Assembly: GCF_040096225.1 (NCBI RefSeq)
Contig: NZ_JBBMFC010000005.1
Coordinates: 87,165 to 151,164 of the forward strand
Length of the DNA: 64,000 bases
DNA from: Hominiventricola aquisgranensis
GTDB lineage: Bacteria > Bacillota > Clostridia > Lachnospirales > Lachnospiraceae
Direction: 5' to 3'
Both the position numbers and the translations under genes were made by a program. A model generated the notes under the pieces. The model was not told the origin of the DNA. It did not search any database and saw only the letters and a program-made list of their open reading frames with translations. Shown here piece by piece: positions 16,331 through 25,172 of this stretch; position 1 is the first letter of the stretch; each line of letters starts with the position of its first letter.

Positions 16331-16394
16331 TGGGAAATCTTTCTGTTTTTTCCCACACACTGCTAAGTATAGCTTAAAAATATTTATAAGTAAA
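16331..16394 (-). promoter_or_regulatory. purA promoter and structured leader
   Basis: Minus-strand TTTACT (16389-16394) and TATACT (16366-16371) have a 17-nt spacer. The leader then forms GTGGGAAA / TTTCCCAC and, near the ribosome site, AGCAGG / CCTGC. No purine riboswitch core is recognised. Confidence 0.55.
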
Positions 16395-16413
16395 GTGCTA
16401 TATCGTGAACAAA

Positions 16414-19400
16414 TCATGCAAAATCAAATAAAGAAAGCTGGTTGGATTCGGGCAATCCATCCAAAAGTCCCAGATCTCCCATCAGATCGATGACTGTCTT
16501 ACTTAATTTGCTTCTCTGTCTTAGATCATCTCTGGAAAGAAATGGTCCCTCTGCCGCCGCCGTAACAAATGCATCGGCTGCCTTGTCTCCCAGCCCATCG
16601 ATGGTGGACAGAGACGGCATCAGTTTTCCATCAATGATCTGAAACTCATGGGCATTTGCCCGGTAAATATCGATCTTCATGAATTCAAAGCCTCTGGCAT
16701 ACATTTCCTGCACGCTCTTCATATCCTTCAGAGTCTCCTGTTCCTTCTGTGACAGGGTATCGCTCCTGCGCTTGTAGTCATCCATATAACGCTCCAGCCG
16801 CTCTCGTCCCTGGCACATAAGCTCATAGTTAAACGCATCCGCACGAATGGAAAAATATGCCGCATAATAGGCCAGCGGATAATTGATCTTGCACCAGGCG
16901 ATGCGCCATGCCATCATAACATAGGCTGCCGCATGTGCTTTCGGGAACATGTACTTGATCTTCTCACAAGACCAGATATACCAGTCCGGCACATTGTGGG
17001 CGATCATCTCTTCCTTCCATTTCGGCCAGTTATCACATTTTCCTTTCGCAACCGTACCCTTACGGACTGCCTCCATGATCTTGAAGGACATCTCACTCTC
17101 CAGCCCCATACCGATCAGATAGGTCATAATATCATCTCGAGTACAGATGGCCGTGGAAATGGTTGCTTTCCCTTCCTGGATCAAGGTCTGTGCATTACCC
17201 AGCCATACGTCTGTTCCATGTGCCAGACCTGCAATCCTGACCAGATCGGAGAAATGAGTTGGATGAGTATCAATAAGCATCTGCATAGCGAACTCTGTAC
17301 CGAACTCCGGGATTCCAAGGGAACCCAGCCTTGTGCCGCCGATATCCTCCGGCTTCACACCCAGCGCCTCTGTACTCTGGAACAGACTCATCACCTGCGG
17401 ATCATCCAGCGGAATCGTGGTGGCATCCACACCTGTCAGGTCCTCCAGCATACGGATCATAGTCGGATCATCGTGTCCAAGAATATCCAGCTTCAACAGG
17501 TTGTGATCGATGGAATGATAATCAAAATGGGTAGTTACAATATCCGTGGTCATATCATTTGCCGGATGCTGTACCGGTGTAAAGGAATAGATGGTCTCTC
17601 CCAGCGGAAGAACGATGATACCGCCCGGATGCTGTCCGGTGGTCCGGCGCACTCCGGTACACCCCATAACGATCCGGTCGATCTCGCAGTTCCGTTTGCT
17701 GGTTCCCCGTTCTTCATAGTATTTTTTTACATATCCAAATGCAGTCTTGTCTGCCAGTGTACCAATAGTCCCTGCACGGAAGGTCTGACCTGCGCCGAAG
17801 ATAACCTCCGTATATTTATGCGCCTTGGACTGGTAATCACCGGAGAAATTCAGGTCGATATCCGGCTCCTTGTTTCCCTTGAAACCAAGGAACGTCTCGA
17901 ACGGAATATCAAATCCTTCCTTATTTAACTTGTGCCCGCACTTGGGACAGTCCTTATCCGGCATATCGCAGCCCGCCATACCGGCAAATTTCCGCACATC
18001 TTCCGAATCAAAGTCACTGTAATGACACGCCGGGCAGATATAATGAGGCCGCAGCGGATTTACTTCAGTGATTCCTGCCATGGTCGCTACAAAAGAAGAT
18101 CCTACAGAGCCTCGGGATCCTACCAGATAGCCGTCATCATTGGACTTCCACACCAGCTTCTGGGCGATAATATACATAACGGCGAATCCATTACCAATGA
18201 TAGACTTCAGTTCTCGCTCCAGACGCTCGGTTACCACCTCCGGCAGATCATCTCCGTAGATCTCATGCGCTTTATTGTAACAGATCTCACGCAAGGTCTT
18301 ATCGGAATCCGGAATGACCGGCGGACATTTATCCGGACGCACCGGTGACAGATGTTCACACATATCAGCAATCATATTGGTGTTGGTGATGACCACCTCT
18401 TCCGCTTTCTCCGTTCCTAAAAATGCAAATTCCTCCAGCATTTCCTCTGTGGTCCGCAGGAACAGCGGGGCCTGTTCGTCCGCATCGGAGAAGCCTTTTC
18501 CTGCCATGATGATCCGTCGGTAGATCTCGTCCTGCGGGTCGATAAAATGCACATCACAGGTGGCAACAACAGGCTTGTGGAACTCTTCCCCCAGCCGGAC
18601 GATCTTTCGTACATTTTCCCGAAGGTCTTCCTCTGAGTTCACTGGATTCTTGGAATCCCTCAGCATAAACGCATTATTTCCAAGAGGCTGGATCTCCAGA
18701 TAATCATAGAATTCCACGATCCGTGCGACCTCCTGATCTGGCGCGCCTCTGAGGATCGCCTGATAAAGCTCTCCCGCCTCACAGGCAGAACCCACAATCA
18801 GACCTTCCCGGTACTGATTGAGCTCACTCTTGGGAATACGTGGTCTTCTGGCAAAATGATTCAGATGGGACAAAGAGACCAGCCGGTACAGATTCACCCG
18901 GCCAATATCATTTTTCGCCAGAATGATCACATGATAAGTAGGCATCTTGCGGATGGCACTCTCATTGGATTTTCCCATCTCGTTGACCTGATCAAGATCA
19001 AAGGCATCCTTATCTTTGAACATCTGAATAAATTTCACGAAGATCTCTGCGGTACAGGCCGCATCGTCCACCGCCCGGTGATGATGATCCAGGGAAATGT
19101 TCAGTGCTTTTGCCACGGTATCCAGCTTGAATTTATTGAGGGCAGGCAGCAGGATACGCGCCATGGCAACGGTGTCTCCCACCGTGAAATCTGTGTCGAT
19201 TCCCATGCGCCTGCAGTTTTCCTGGATGAATCCTGCATCAAAAGAAGCATTGTGGGCGATCAGCACACAGCCTTCACAGAACTCCAGGAATTTCGGCAAA
19301 ATATCTTCGATCACCGGCGCATCAATGACCATCTCATCGCTGATACTGGTGAGCTGTTCGATTTCAAATGGAATGGGCTCCCTTGGGTTTACAAAGGTGC

Positions 19401-20928
19401 TGAACCGATCCACGATCTTACCTTCAATGACTTTGACTGCACCGATCTCAATGATCCGGTTGTTGACCGCCGACAGACCGGTGGTCTCCAAGTCAAACAC
19501 CACATATGCACCGTCCATGCTCTGACCTTTGGAGTTTTCCACAACTTCCTTCAGGTCATCCACCAGATATCCTTCCACTCCATAGATGACCTTAAAGTCC
19601 TCATCCTTGGAAATGGTATGGCTGGCCTCGGTAAATGCCTGCACGCAGCCATGATCTGTGATCGCCAGTGCCGGCATTCCCCAGGATTTTGCACGGTTCA
19701 GAAGGACAGCTGCATCGGTCACTCCATCCATATCGCTCATCTTCGTATGGCAATGCAGTTCCACTCGCTTCTTATAAGAATAGTCCATGCGATGAGTGGT
19801 AAAATCTGCAATCTTTTTGATTCCCACCACGGAGCTGATGGTCAGCTCATGGTCAAACCGGTCAAGAGTCGTCATACCCTTTAATTTCACAAAGGCTCCG
19901 GCCTTGATCTTGCCCCTGATATCCTCCAGGAACTCATTTTTCACAAACATTTTCACATGAATGGTATCGGTAAAATCGGACAACGTCATTGTAATGATCG
20001 TACGCTCTCCACGGATCTCCCGTTCTTCCACATTGAAGATCTTGCCTTTGACAGTGACTTCTCCCATCTCTTCCTGCACCTGTTCCAGCGGGATCGGTTC
20101 ATCTTCAAAATCTCTTCCATAGAGTACATCCGGGTTATCGCTTCTGCGGTAGCTTCCGCCAGAACCGAAGGATCCTCCCTTGCGGCCTCCGCCAAAGCCT
20201 CCACCATTGCCGGAAGAGCCGCCCTTCTGTCCGCCACCAGCTTCTGCAGCCGGTGCGCTCTTTCCTGCTGCGGCTGCTTCCGCCTTCTTCTCTTCTCTGG
20301 CAGCTTTTGCCTCTGCCTTCGCTTCTGCTTTGGCGGCCTTCTCTTTCCGCAGATTCTCACTTAAGAAGCTGATCCTCTGCTGCAGCTCTGCCTCGCTCTT
20401 CTCCATGGAGATGCTTTCCTTCGGCTCCCGATATTCCACATCAACCTTTACCCGAAAGCCACAACGCTCGTTGAATACCCGGTCCAGAATGCGGATAATA
20501 TCCTCCACTGCATCTTTGTCATAGACCTTACTGGAGATACCTACCAGCACATTTTCTTCATCAGGAAATTCCACGGCTGCATTTTTCAAAATGCTTCGTT
20601 TATATGGACTGTACGCTTCCAGTTCCGTCAGAACACTGTCCTCATACAGAGACCATAACTTCTGCGGTGTATACTGACTGGAGAGCTGAAACTTTTCAAA
20701 GATCAGCACCTGTACTTTCCGATATCCGAAAATCTGTCTCTGAATCTGTTTTGCCAAGTGAAAAAGCTGATTTTTTGCAATCAGCTTTTTACTCGTAATA
20801 TAGACCCGCAGCACATCCTGAGAAGGAGATGTGGACACTCGTGTCACCACCACCTGCTCGAACAATGCCCGTGTCTGGTTATCTACTTCCAGTGTGCGAA
20901 ATACCTCAAAAAACGGTTTTTCAGTCAT
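16414..20928 (-). CDS. polC: DNA polymerase III alpha subunit, PolC type
   Basis: Main Gram-positive replicative polymerase with built-in proofreading. The start is the ATG at 20928, which overlaps the ispG stop by 8 nt, giving 1504 residues. Order: N-terminal domain (1-190), an Ala/Lys/Glu then Gly-rich linker (about 195-262), OB fold (about 290-370), PHP part with HCHTKMSD (392-399), inserted DEDD exonuclease (FDLETTG, D479/E481), rest of PHP, polymerase with GSRGSVGSS and the acidic pair in EPDIDLNFSGD, a zinc-type cluster CPACHYSDFD and CPKCGHK, and a helix-hairpin-helix near the end. The Gly-rich linker is unusual. Last gene of the thyA operon. Confidence 0.97.
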   Translation of the reverse strand: MTEKPFFEVFRTLEVDNQTRALFEQVVVTRVSTSPSQDVLRVYITSKKLIAKNQLFHLAKQIQRQIFGYRKVQVLIFEKFQLSSQYTPQKLWSLYEDSVLTELEAYSPYKRSILKNAAVEFPDEENVLVGISSKVYDKDAVEDIIRILDRVFNERCGFRVKVDVEYREPKESISMEKSEAELQQRISFLSENLRKEKAAKAEAKAEAKAAREEKKAEAAAAGKSAPAAEAGGGQKGGSSGNGGGFGGGRKGGSFGSGGSYRRSDNPDVLYGRDFEDEPIPLEQVQEEMGEVTVKGKIFNVEEREIRGERTIITMTLSDFTDTIHVKMFVKNEFLEDIRGKIKAGAFVKLKGMTTLDRFDHELTISSVVGIKKIADFTTHRMDYSYKKRVELHCHTKMSDMDGVTDAAVLLNRAKSWGMPALAITDHGCVQAFTEASHTISKDEDFKVIYGVEGYLVDDLKEVVENSKGQSMDGAYVVFDLETTGLSAVNNRIIEIGAVKVIEGKIVDRFSTFVNPREPIPFEIEQLTSISDEMVIDAPVIEDILPKFLEFCEGCVLIAHNASFDAGFIQENCRRMGIDTDFTVGDTVAMARILLPALNKFKLDTVAKALNISLDHHHRAVDDAACTAEIFVKFIQMFKDKDAFDLDQVNEMGKSNESAIRKMPTYHVIILAKNDIGRVNLYRLVSLSHLNHFARRPRIPKSELNQYREGLIVGSACEAGELYQAILRGAPDQEVARIVEFYDYLEIQPLGNNAFMLRDSKNPVNSEEDLRENVRKIVRLGEEFHKPVVATCDVHFIDPQDEIYRRIIMAGKGFSDADEQAPLFLRTTEEMLEEFAFLGTEKAEEVVITNTNMIADMCEHLSPVRPDKCPPVIPDSDKTLREICYNKAHEIYGDDLPEVVTERLERELKSIIGNGFAVMYIIAQKLVWKSNDDGYLVGSRGSVGSSFVATMAGITEVNPLRPHYICPACHYSDFDSEDVRKFAGMAGCDMPDKDCPKCGHKLNKEGFDIPFETFLGFKGNKEPDIDLNFSGDYQSKAHKYTEVIFGAGQTFRAGTIGTLADKTAFGYVKKYYEERGTSKRNCEIDRIVMGCTGVRRTTGQHPGGIIVLPLGETIYSFTPVQHPANDMTTDIVTTHFDYHSIDHNLLKLDILGHDDPTMIRMLEDLTGVDATTIPLDDPQVMSLFQSTEALGVKPEDIGGTRLGSLGIPEFGTEFAMQMLIDTHPTHFSDLVRIAGLAHGTDVWLGNAQTLIQEGKATISTAICTRDDIMTYLIGMGLESEMSFKIMEAVRKGTVAKGKCDNWPKWKEEMIAHNVPDWYIWSCEKIKYMFPKAHAAAYVMMAWRIAWCKINYPLAYYAAYFSIRADAFNYELMCQGRERLERYMDDYKRRSDTLSQKEQETLKDMKSVQEMYARGFEFMKIDIYRANAHEFQIIDGKLMPSLSTIDGLGDKAADAFVTAAAEGPFLSRDDLRQRSKLSKTVIDLMGDLGLLDGLPESNQLSLFDFA

Positions 20929-21976
20929 TCCAGTTCTCCAGTTCATGCCGGAGTGCATCAAGGAGCTGATCTTCCGGCAACTTCTGTACGATCTCGCCAT
21001 GCTTGATCAGAAGACCGATGCCGTCTCCCCCGGCAATTCCGATGTCTGCTTCCTTTGCCTCTCCAGGTCCGTTTACCACACATCCCATAACAGCCACCTT
21101 AATATCCAGTGGGAAGCCGGATACCATGGTCTCTACTTTATTTGCCAGACCGATCAGATCGATCTTCGTACGTCCACAGGTCGGACAGGATACCACCTCG
21201 ATCCCGCCTTTGCGAAGTCCAAGAGTACGAAGGATCAGTTTTGCGGATTTGATCTCTTCAACTGGATCCCCAGTCAGGGAGACACGGATCGTATCACCGA
21301 TCCCCTGGCTTAAGATGATGCCAAGACCCACAGCAGATTTGATATTTCCGGAAAACAGAGTCCCTGCTTCGGTAATGCCTACATGAAGTGGATGATCGGT
21401 CTTGTCTGCGATAAGCTGATGCGCCTTCGCACACATCATAACATCTGAAGATTTAATGCTGATGACCAGATTGTCATAGCCCAGGTCCTCAATGATCTTT
21501 ACTTTATCAAGCGCACTTTCCACAATGCCTTCTGCAGTCACACCATGGTATTTCTCCACAAGCTCTTTTTCCAGAGAACCGCTGTTCACCCCCACACGGA
21601 TAGGGATATTGCGCTCCCTTGCAGTGTCTACCACTGCTTTGATCCGGTCAAGACTTCCGATATTTCCTGGATTGATGCGGATCTTGTCTGCTCCATTTTC
21701 CATGGCTGCAATGGCCATCTTATAGTCAAAATGAATGTCTGCCACCAACGGAATGGTGATCTGCTTTTTGATCTCCTTGATCGCCTCTGCCGCCTCCTTG
21801 GTGGGTACGGTACAACGGATGATCTCACAACCTGCTTCCGTCAGTCTGTGGATCTGCTCTACCGTCGCTTTTACATCTTCTGTTCTTGTATTTGTCATAG
21901 ACTGGATCAGGATCGGATTCCCTCCGCCAATGACCCGGTCTCCAATCTTCACTACTTTTGTATGATCTCGATACAT
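20921..21976 (-). CDS. ispG: 4-hydroxy-3-methylbut-2-enyl diphosphate synthase
   Basis: Iron-sulfur enzyme of the MEP isoprenoid pathway that converts MEcPP to HMBPP. The 351 residues include IQSMTNTRTEDVKATVEQI at the start and the 4Fe-4S ligands in SCPTCGRTKID and MGCVVNGPGEAKEADIG. The TIM barrel and the C-terminal cluster domain are both present. It lies between ftsW (27 nt) and polC (8-nt overlap). Its product feeds undecaprenyl phosphate, which suits the FtsW neighbour. Confidence 0.97.
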   Translation of the reverse strand: MYRDHTKVVKIGDRVIGGGNPILIQSMTNTRTEDVKATVEQIHRLTEAGCEIIRCTVPTKEAAEAIKEIKKQITIPLVADIHFDYKMAIAAMENGADKIRINPGNIGSLDRIKAVVDTARERNIPIRVGVNSGSLEKELVEKYHGVTAEGIVESALDKVKIIEDLGYDNLVISIKSSDVMMCAKAHQLIADKTDHPLHVGITEAGTLFSGNIKSAVGLGIILSQGIGDTIRVSLTGDPVEEIKSAKLILRTLGLRKGGIEVVSCPTCGRTKIDLIGLANKVETMVSGFPLDIKVAVMGCVVNGPGEAKEADIGIAGGDGIGLLIKHGEIVQKLPEDQLLDALRHELENWND

Positions 21977-22003
21977 CTTAAACTTCTCCTTCCCTTATCA
22001 TTT

Positions 22004-23200
22004 TTATAAATGAGCTTCCCTGGCTTCATCCAGGCGCTTCTGAATACTGTATTTATTAACGCTTAGCACCAGCCCGATCTCCATCAGCAAAAATACGGAT
22101 GCAGAACCTCCGTAACTGAAGAATGGCAAGGTAACTCCTGTAGTCGGAAACAGCCCTGTCACGACCAGCAGGTTCAGGATCACCTGCAGTGCAATGTGAG
22201 AAAATACACCAATAGTGAGCATTCTTCCCAGCATATCCTCTGCAGTCTGTGAAATGATATAGATCCGGTACAGCAAAAAAATGAACAGTAAGATTACCAG
22301 ACCTGCGCCGAAGATTCCCAGCTCCTCGCAGATAATGGAAAATATGTAATCATTGTAAGGTTCCGGGATCTTACCCAGCTTCTGGATACTGTTTCCCAGG
22401 CCCTTGCCCCATAATCCACCGCTTCCGATGGCATAGAGTCCCTGCAGCGCCTGCATGGCTTTTCCGGTCTCATATTCATAAGGATCCAGCCATGCGCGGA
22501 TACGCTCAAAACGGAAGCTCTCTGCTGCCTGTGCCGGGTCCATGCTGGCCACATAGTAGACAATGGCCGTCACTCCAATGCCGACAATCAGAATCGCCAC
22601 AATGAATTTCCAGTATTCCGGATGTACCACAAACATCATAAATGCTGCTGTCCCCAGAATGATCACAGCAGAACTCATGTTATCGCTGACTTTCCAGATC
22701 AGCACTGCAATAATGCCTGCTGGAATCATGATCTTGATCATGGACAGCCAGCTCTTGATATGTCTCCCTTTTGCCGTCAGCAATGTTGCCATAAAGACGA
22801 TCATCAATATTTTGACAGGCTCTGCCACCTGTACCTGTACTGGTCCCAGCTGTACCCACCTGGTCGCCTCATTTGCCGTAATTGCCAATGGCGTGAACAA
22901 CAACGCCACGAACCCAAAGCAGGCAAGATAGCCCACACCTGCAAACCGGCAGATCAAGTGATAGTTAACGCCAGCCACCATCAGCATGGCCAACACTCCC
23001 ACCATACTGAATACCACCTGTCGTTTCAGGAAGTACATGGAATCGTTGTTAAAAGCAGAACTCATTCCTGCTTTATAATAACTGGCACTATAGATCATGA
23101 TAAAGCCAAATACCATGATAAAAAAAAGCACAACCAGAAGGTTCGTATCCATCCCTAACGGGCCGAACTGAAAGATCCGGTTCCTTCTTTTACGAGCCAT
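22004..23200 (-). CDS. ftsW: FtsW/RodA/SpoVE-type peptidoglycan glycosyltransferase
   Basis: SEDS-family integral membrane polymerase that extends peptidoglycan from lipid II. It has 398 residues and about ten membrane helices. SEDS hallmarks are visible: the periplasmic loop with ARAWLDPYEYETGKAMQ (as RIRAWLDPYEYETGKAMQAL) and the C-terminal TTGVTLPFFSYGGSA. The GLGNSIQKLGKIPEPYNDYIFSI region is typical. Whether it is FtsW, RodA or SpoVE cannot be told from sequence alone; FtsW-like is the best fit. It starts 3 nt after dfr. Confidence 0.9.
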   Translation of the reverse strand: MARKRRNRIFQFGPLGMDTNLLVVLFFIMVFGFIMIYSASYYKAGMSSAFNNDSMYFLKRQVVFSMVGVLAMLMVAGVNYHLICRFAGVGYLACFGFVALLFTPLAITANEATRWVQLGPVQVQVAEPVKILMIVFMATLLTAKGRHIKSWLSMIKIMIPAGIIAVLIWKVSDNMSSAVIILGTAAFMMFVVHPEYWKFIVAILIVGIGVTAIVYYVASMDPAQAAESFRFERIRAWLDPYEYETGKAMQALQGLYAIGSGGLWGKGLGNSIQKLGKIPEPYNDYIFSIICEELGIFGAGLVILLFIFLLYRIYIISQTAEDMLGRMLTIGVFSHIALQVILNLLVVTGLFPTTGVTLPFFSYGGSASVFLLMEIGLVLSVNKYSIQKRLDEAREAHL

Positions 23201-23203
23201 CTA

Positions 23204-23698
23204 TCAGGCCTCCCGTCTCTCATACCGGCAAAAACGGAATTCCAGATCAAAATAAGTCTTCTCTTCACTTTCACCGGTCAGTACCCAGGCCGGATCCTCT
23301 TCCAGATTCGGGAACCAGGCATCTGCATCATAGACATGATCCGTTCTTGTCACATGTGCCACGTCACAGTACGGAAGAAATTCCTTATAAATAGAATCTC
23401 CGCCGATGATATACACGTCTTCGCTGTTATATTTTTTCAGTTCTTCCAGAACTTCCTCTACGGAGTGGCAGATAATGGCACCCTTCACCTGATAGTTGGG
23501 ATTTCTGGTCAGAATAATGTTCGTACGGTTCTTAAGCGGCTGTCCACCCGGGAAGGTATCCAGTGTCTTTCTTCCCAGCACCACTACTTTTCCGGTAGTC
23601 TCAGAACGGAAGAATTTCATATCCTCCGGTATGCTCACTAAAAGTTTTCCTCTATAGCCAATGGCCCAGTTACTGTCCACATTTACGATCAGATTCAT
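23204..23698 (-). CDS. dfrA: Dihydrofolate reductase
   Basis: NADPH-dependent reduction of dihydrofolate; regenerates the folate consumed by ThyA. The 164-residue protein has MNLIVNVDSNWAIGYRGKLL at the N-terminus, the NADPH loop VVLGRKTLDTFPGG, NIILTRN and the VYIIGGDSIYKEFL segment. All are typical of chromosomal DHFR. It lies 40 nt downstream of thyA. It could be named folA. Confidence 0.96.
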   Translation of the reverse strand: MNLIVNVDSNWAIGYRGKLLVSIPEDMKFFRSETTGKVVVLGRKTLDTFPGGQPLKNRTNIILTRNPNYQVKGAIICHSVEEVLEELKKYNSEDVYIIGGDSIYKEFLPYCDVAHVTRTDHVYDADAWFPNLEEDPAWVLTGESEEKTYFDLEFRFCRYERREA

Positions 23699-23738
23699 CT
23701 TTTATCCTCCTGAATTTCTCTTTGTTATGCTGCGGTTA

Positions 23739-24587
23739 TTATACTGCGATCGGAATGTTTTTCACCTGCGGTCCTGCCTGATAGTCTTCCACGATCAGAT
23801 CCGCAGTAGTAAATGCATAAAAATCTTTAACTTCCGGGTTCAGGGATACCTTTGGCGCCGGGTAAGTCTCTCTGCCTATCAGCTCTTTTACCACATCCAC
23901 GTGGCGGTCATAAATATGTGCGTCCGCAATCACATGAAGCAGTTCGCCCGGAATCATATTGCAGGACTGTGCCACCATCATAAGCAGGATCGCATACTGA
24001 CATACGTTCCAGTTATTTGCTGCCAGCACATCCTGAGAGCGCTGGTTCAACACCATATTTAAGGTAAGCCTGTCCTCTCCCGGTGTCTGTGTCACATTCC
24101 ATGTGGTGCTGTAGGCACAGGGATACAGATGCATCTCACTTAAGTCCGCATGCACATAGGTGTTCGTCATGATCCGGCGGCTGAACGGATTATTTTTCAG
24201 ATCATACAGGACCCGGTCCATCTGATCAAACATGCCTTCTTTGTATTTGCTCTTTACGCCGATCTGATAGCCATAAGCTTTTCCGATGGAACCGGTCTCA
24301 TCTGCCCACTCATCCCATACATGGCTGTTCAGGTCATGAATATTAGCTGATTTTTTCTGATAGATCCACAGGATCTCATCCATACAGCTCTTCAGTGCTG
24401 TCTTTCTCAGTGTGATCGCCGGAAATTCCTTTCTCAGGTCATAACGGTTCACTACTCCGAATCGTTTGATTGTATATGCAAAGCTTCCGTCTTCCCATTT
24501 AGGACGAACCTTTTCTCCTTCCGTACTGGTCCCATGTTCCAGAATATCGTGACACATATTGATAAAAAGCTGGTCTGCGTAACTCAT
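23739..24587 (-). CDS. thyA: Thymidylate synthase
   Basis: Folate-dependent methylation of dUMP to dTMP. The start is the ATG at 24587 (MSYADQLFINMCHDILEHG), giving 282 residues; an open frame extends 52 codons further but lies upstream of the promoter. The active-site Cys is C157 in HLYPCAYSTTWNV, where most ThyA have PPC; the dUMP-binding LNQRSQDVLAANNWN and HIYDRHVDVV are intact. The diverged active-site loop fits a ThyA branch common in Clostridia. It heads the thyA-dfr-ftsW-ispG-polC operon. Confidence 0.94.
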   Translation of the reverse strand: MSYADQLFINMCHDILEHGTSTEGEKVRPKWEDGSFAYTIKRFGVVNRYDLRKEFPAITLRKTALKSCMDEILWIYQKKSANIHDLNSHVWDEWADETGSIGKAYGYQIGVKSKYKEGMFDQMDRVLYDLKNNPFSRRIMTNTYVHADLSEMHLYPCAYSTTWNVTQTPGEDRLTLNMVLNQRSQDVLAANNWNVCQYAILLMMVAQSCNMIPGELLHVIADAHIYDRHVDVVKELIGRETYPAPKVSLNPEVKDFYAFTTADLIVEDYQAGPQVKNIPIAV

Positions 24588-24627
24588 GGATCGTGATCCT
24601 CTCTTTCTTCTATGACAGTTAAGTACA

Positions 24628-24656
24628 ATTATATCGCATCCCCCGGAGGCTTGCAA
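24628..24656 (-). promoter_or_regulatory. Promoter of the thyA-dfr-ftsW-ispG-polC operon
   Basis: Minus-strand TTGCAA and a perfect TATAAT are separated by 17 nt, about 40 nt before the thyA ATG. No other clear promoter was seen within the operon. Confidence 0.7.
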
Positions 24657-24673
24657 GAGTTGTCGTTTGGAGT

Positions 24674-24847
24674 ATGAGAGAGGGAGAGGCACTGGTTGCT
24701 GACAGTTGTGCAGAGGGACCGCTTCCGCTAAGTCCTCGTCCAATGGTACTAACCTTCGACTATCGCCAAAGGCTCAGTCTCAGGAAGTACCAGGACTGCG
24801 GGACGTCCCCTGCACAATCTGTCAGCAACCACCCCTCCCTCTCTCAT
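24674..24847 (+). other. Structured element, copy 1 (candidate ncRNA or DNA hairpin)
   Basis: A 174-nt segment folds into one long hairpin. Outer stem 24674-24686 / 24835-24847 is a perfect 13 bp; next GGTTGCTGACAG / CTGTCAGCAACC is a perfect 12 bp; then TTGTGCAG / CTGCACAA (8 bp), GGGAC / GTCCC, AGTCC / GGACT (24731-24735 / 24793-24797) and TGGTACT / AGTACCA (24744-24750 / 24786-24792). The inner core (GAGGGACCGCT, GTCCTCG, GGTACTAACCTTC, CAGGAAGTACC) is shared with copy 2, but the outer arms are unrelated in sequence while still pairing. Open reading frames across it are stray. Confidence 0.8.
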
Positions 24848-24937
24848 TTACAAATCTTCGCCACGCATGAATTGTCCAAAGTCTTTCACCTGACTTTTAA
24901 AGGAGGAAAAATCCGGCAGGGCTTTGACACGATATGC

Positions 24938-25101
24938 GCAGGAGCGGTGCAGGCACAGACAGATTGTAAAGGGGACGTCCGCAGTCCCGGTACTTCCTGA
25001 AATCAAGCGGGAAGCGCAGATTGAAGGTTAGTACCGCTGGATCGAGGACCTAGCGAGAGCGGTCCCTCTGAACAACTGTCTGTGCCTGGCATCGCTCCTG
25101 C
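24938..25101 (-). other. Structured element, copy 2, inverted relative to copy 1
   Basis: A 164-nt segment, read on the minus strand, carries the same core as copy 1. Outer stems are GCAGGAGCG / CGCTCCTGC (24938-24946 / 25093-25101) and GGCACAGACAG / CTGTCTGTGCC (24952-24962 / 25076-25086). The inner stem is CGGTACT / AGTACCG where copy 1 has TGGTACT / AGTACCA, a compensatory change. About 90 nt of unremarkable sequence separates the copies. Together with the promoter and a terminator they fill the 585-nt gap between thyA and the broken hydrolase gene. Confidence 0.8.
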
Positions 25102-25108
25102 TCACAAT

Positions 25109-25157
25109 AAAAAAGGAGCCCTGCCACGCAGATGTTTCATCTACAAGGCAGGGTTCC
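25109..25157 (-). terminator. Terminator after the broken hydrolase gene
   Basis: The stem GGAACCCTGCC / GGCAGGGCTCC (minus strand, one mismatch) contains an inner AGATG/CATCT pairing and is followed by TTTTTT. Confidence 0.85.
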
Positions 25158-25172
25158 ATATTCTCAGGAGAC

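Noticed and set aside
16933..19884. Several plus-strand frames of 138-342 codons
   Set aside because: All lie antisense to polC and show no motif or start signal.
24674..25000. A 108-codon frame across the structured pair
   Set aside because: It is produced by the paired arms, has no ribosome site and no recognisable protein features.
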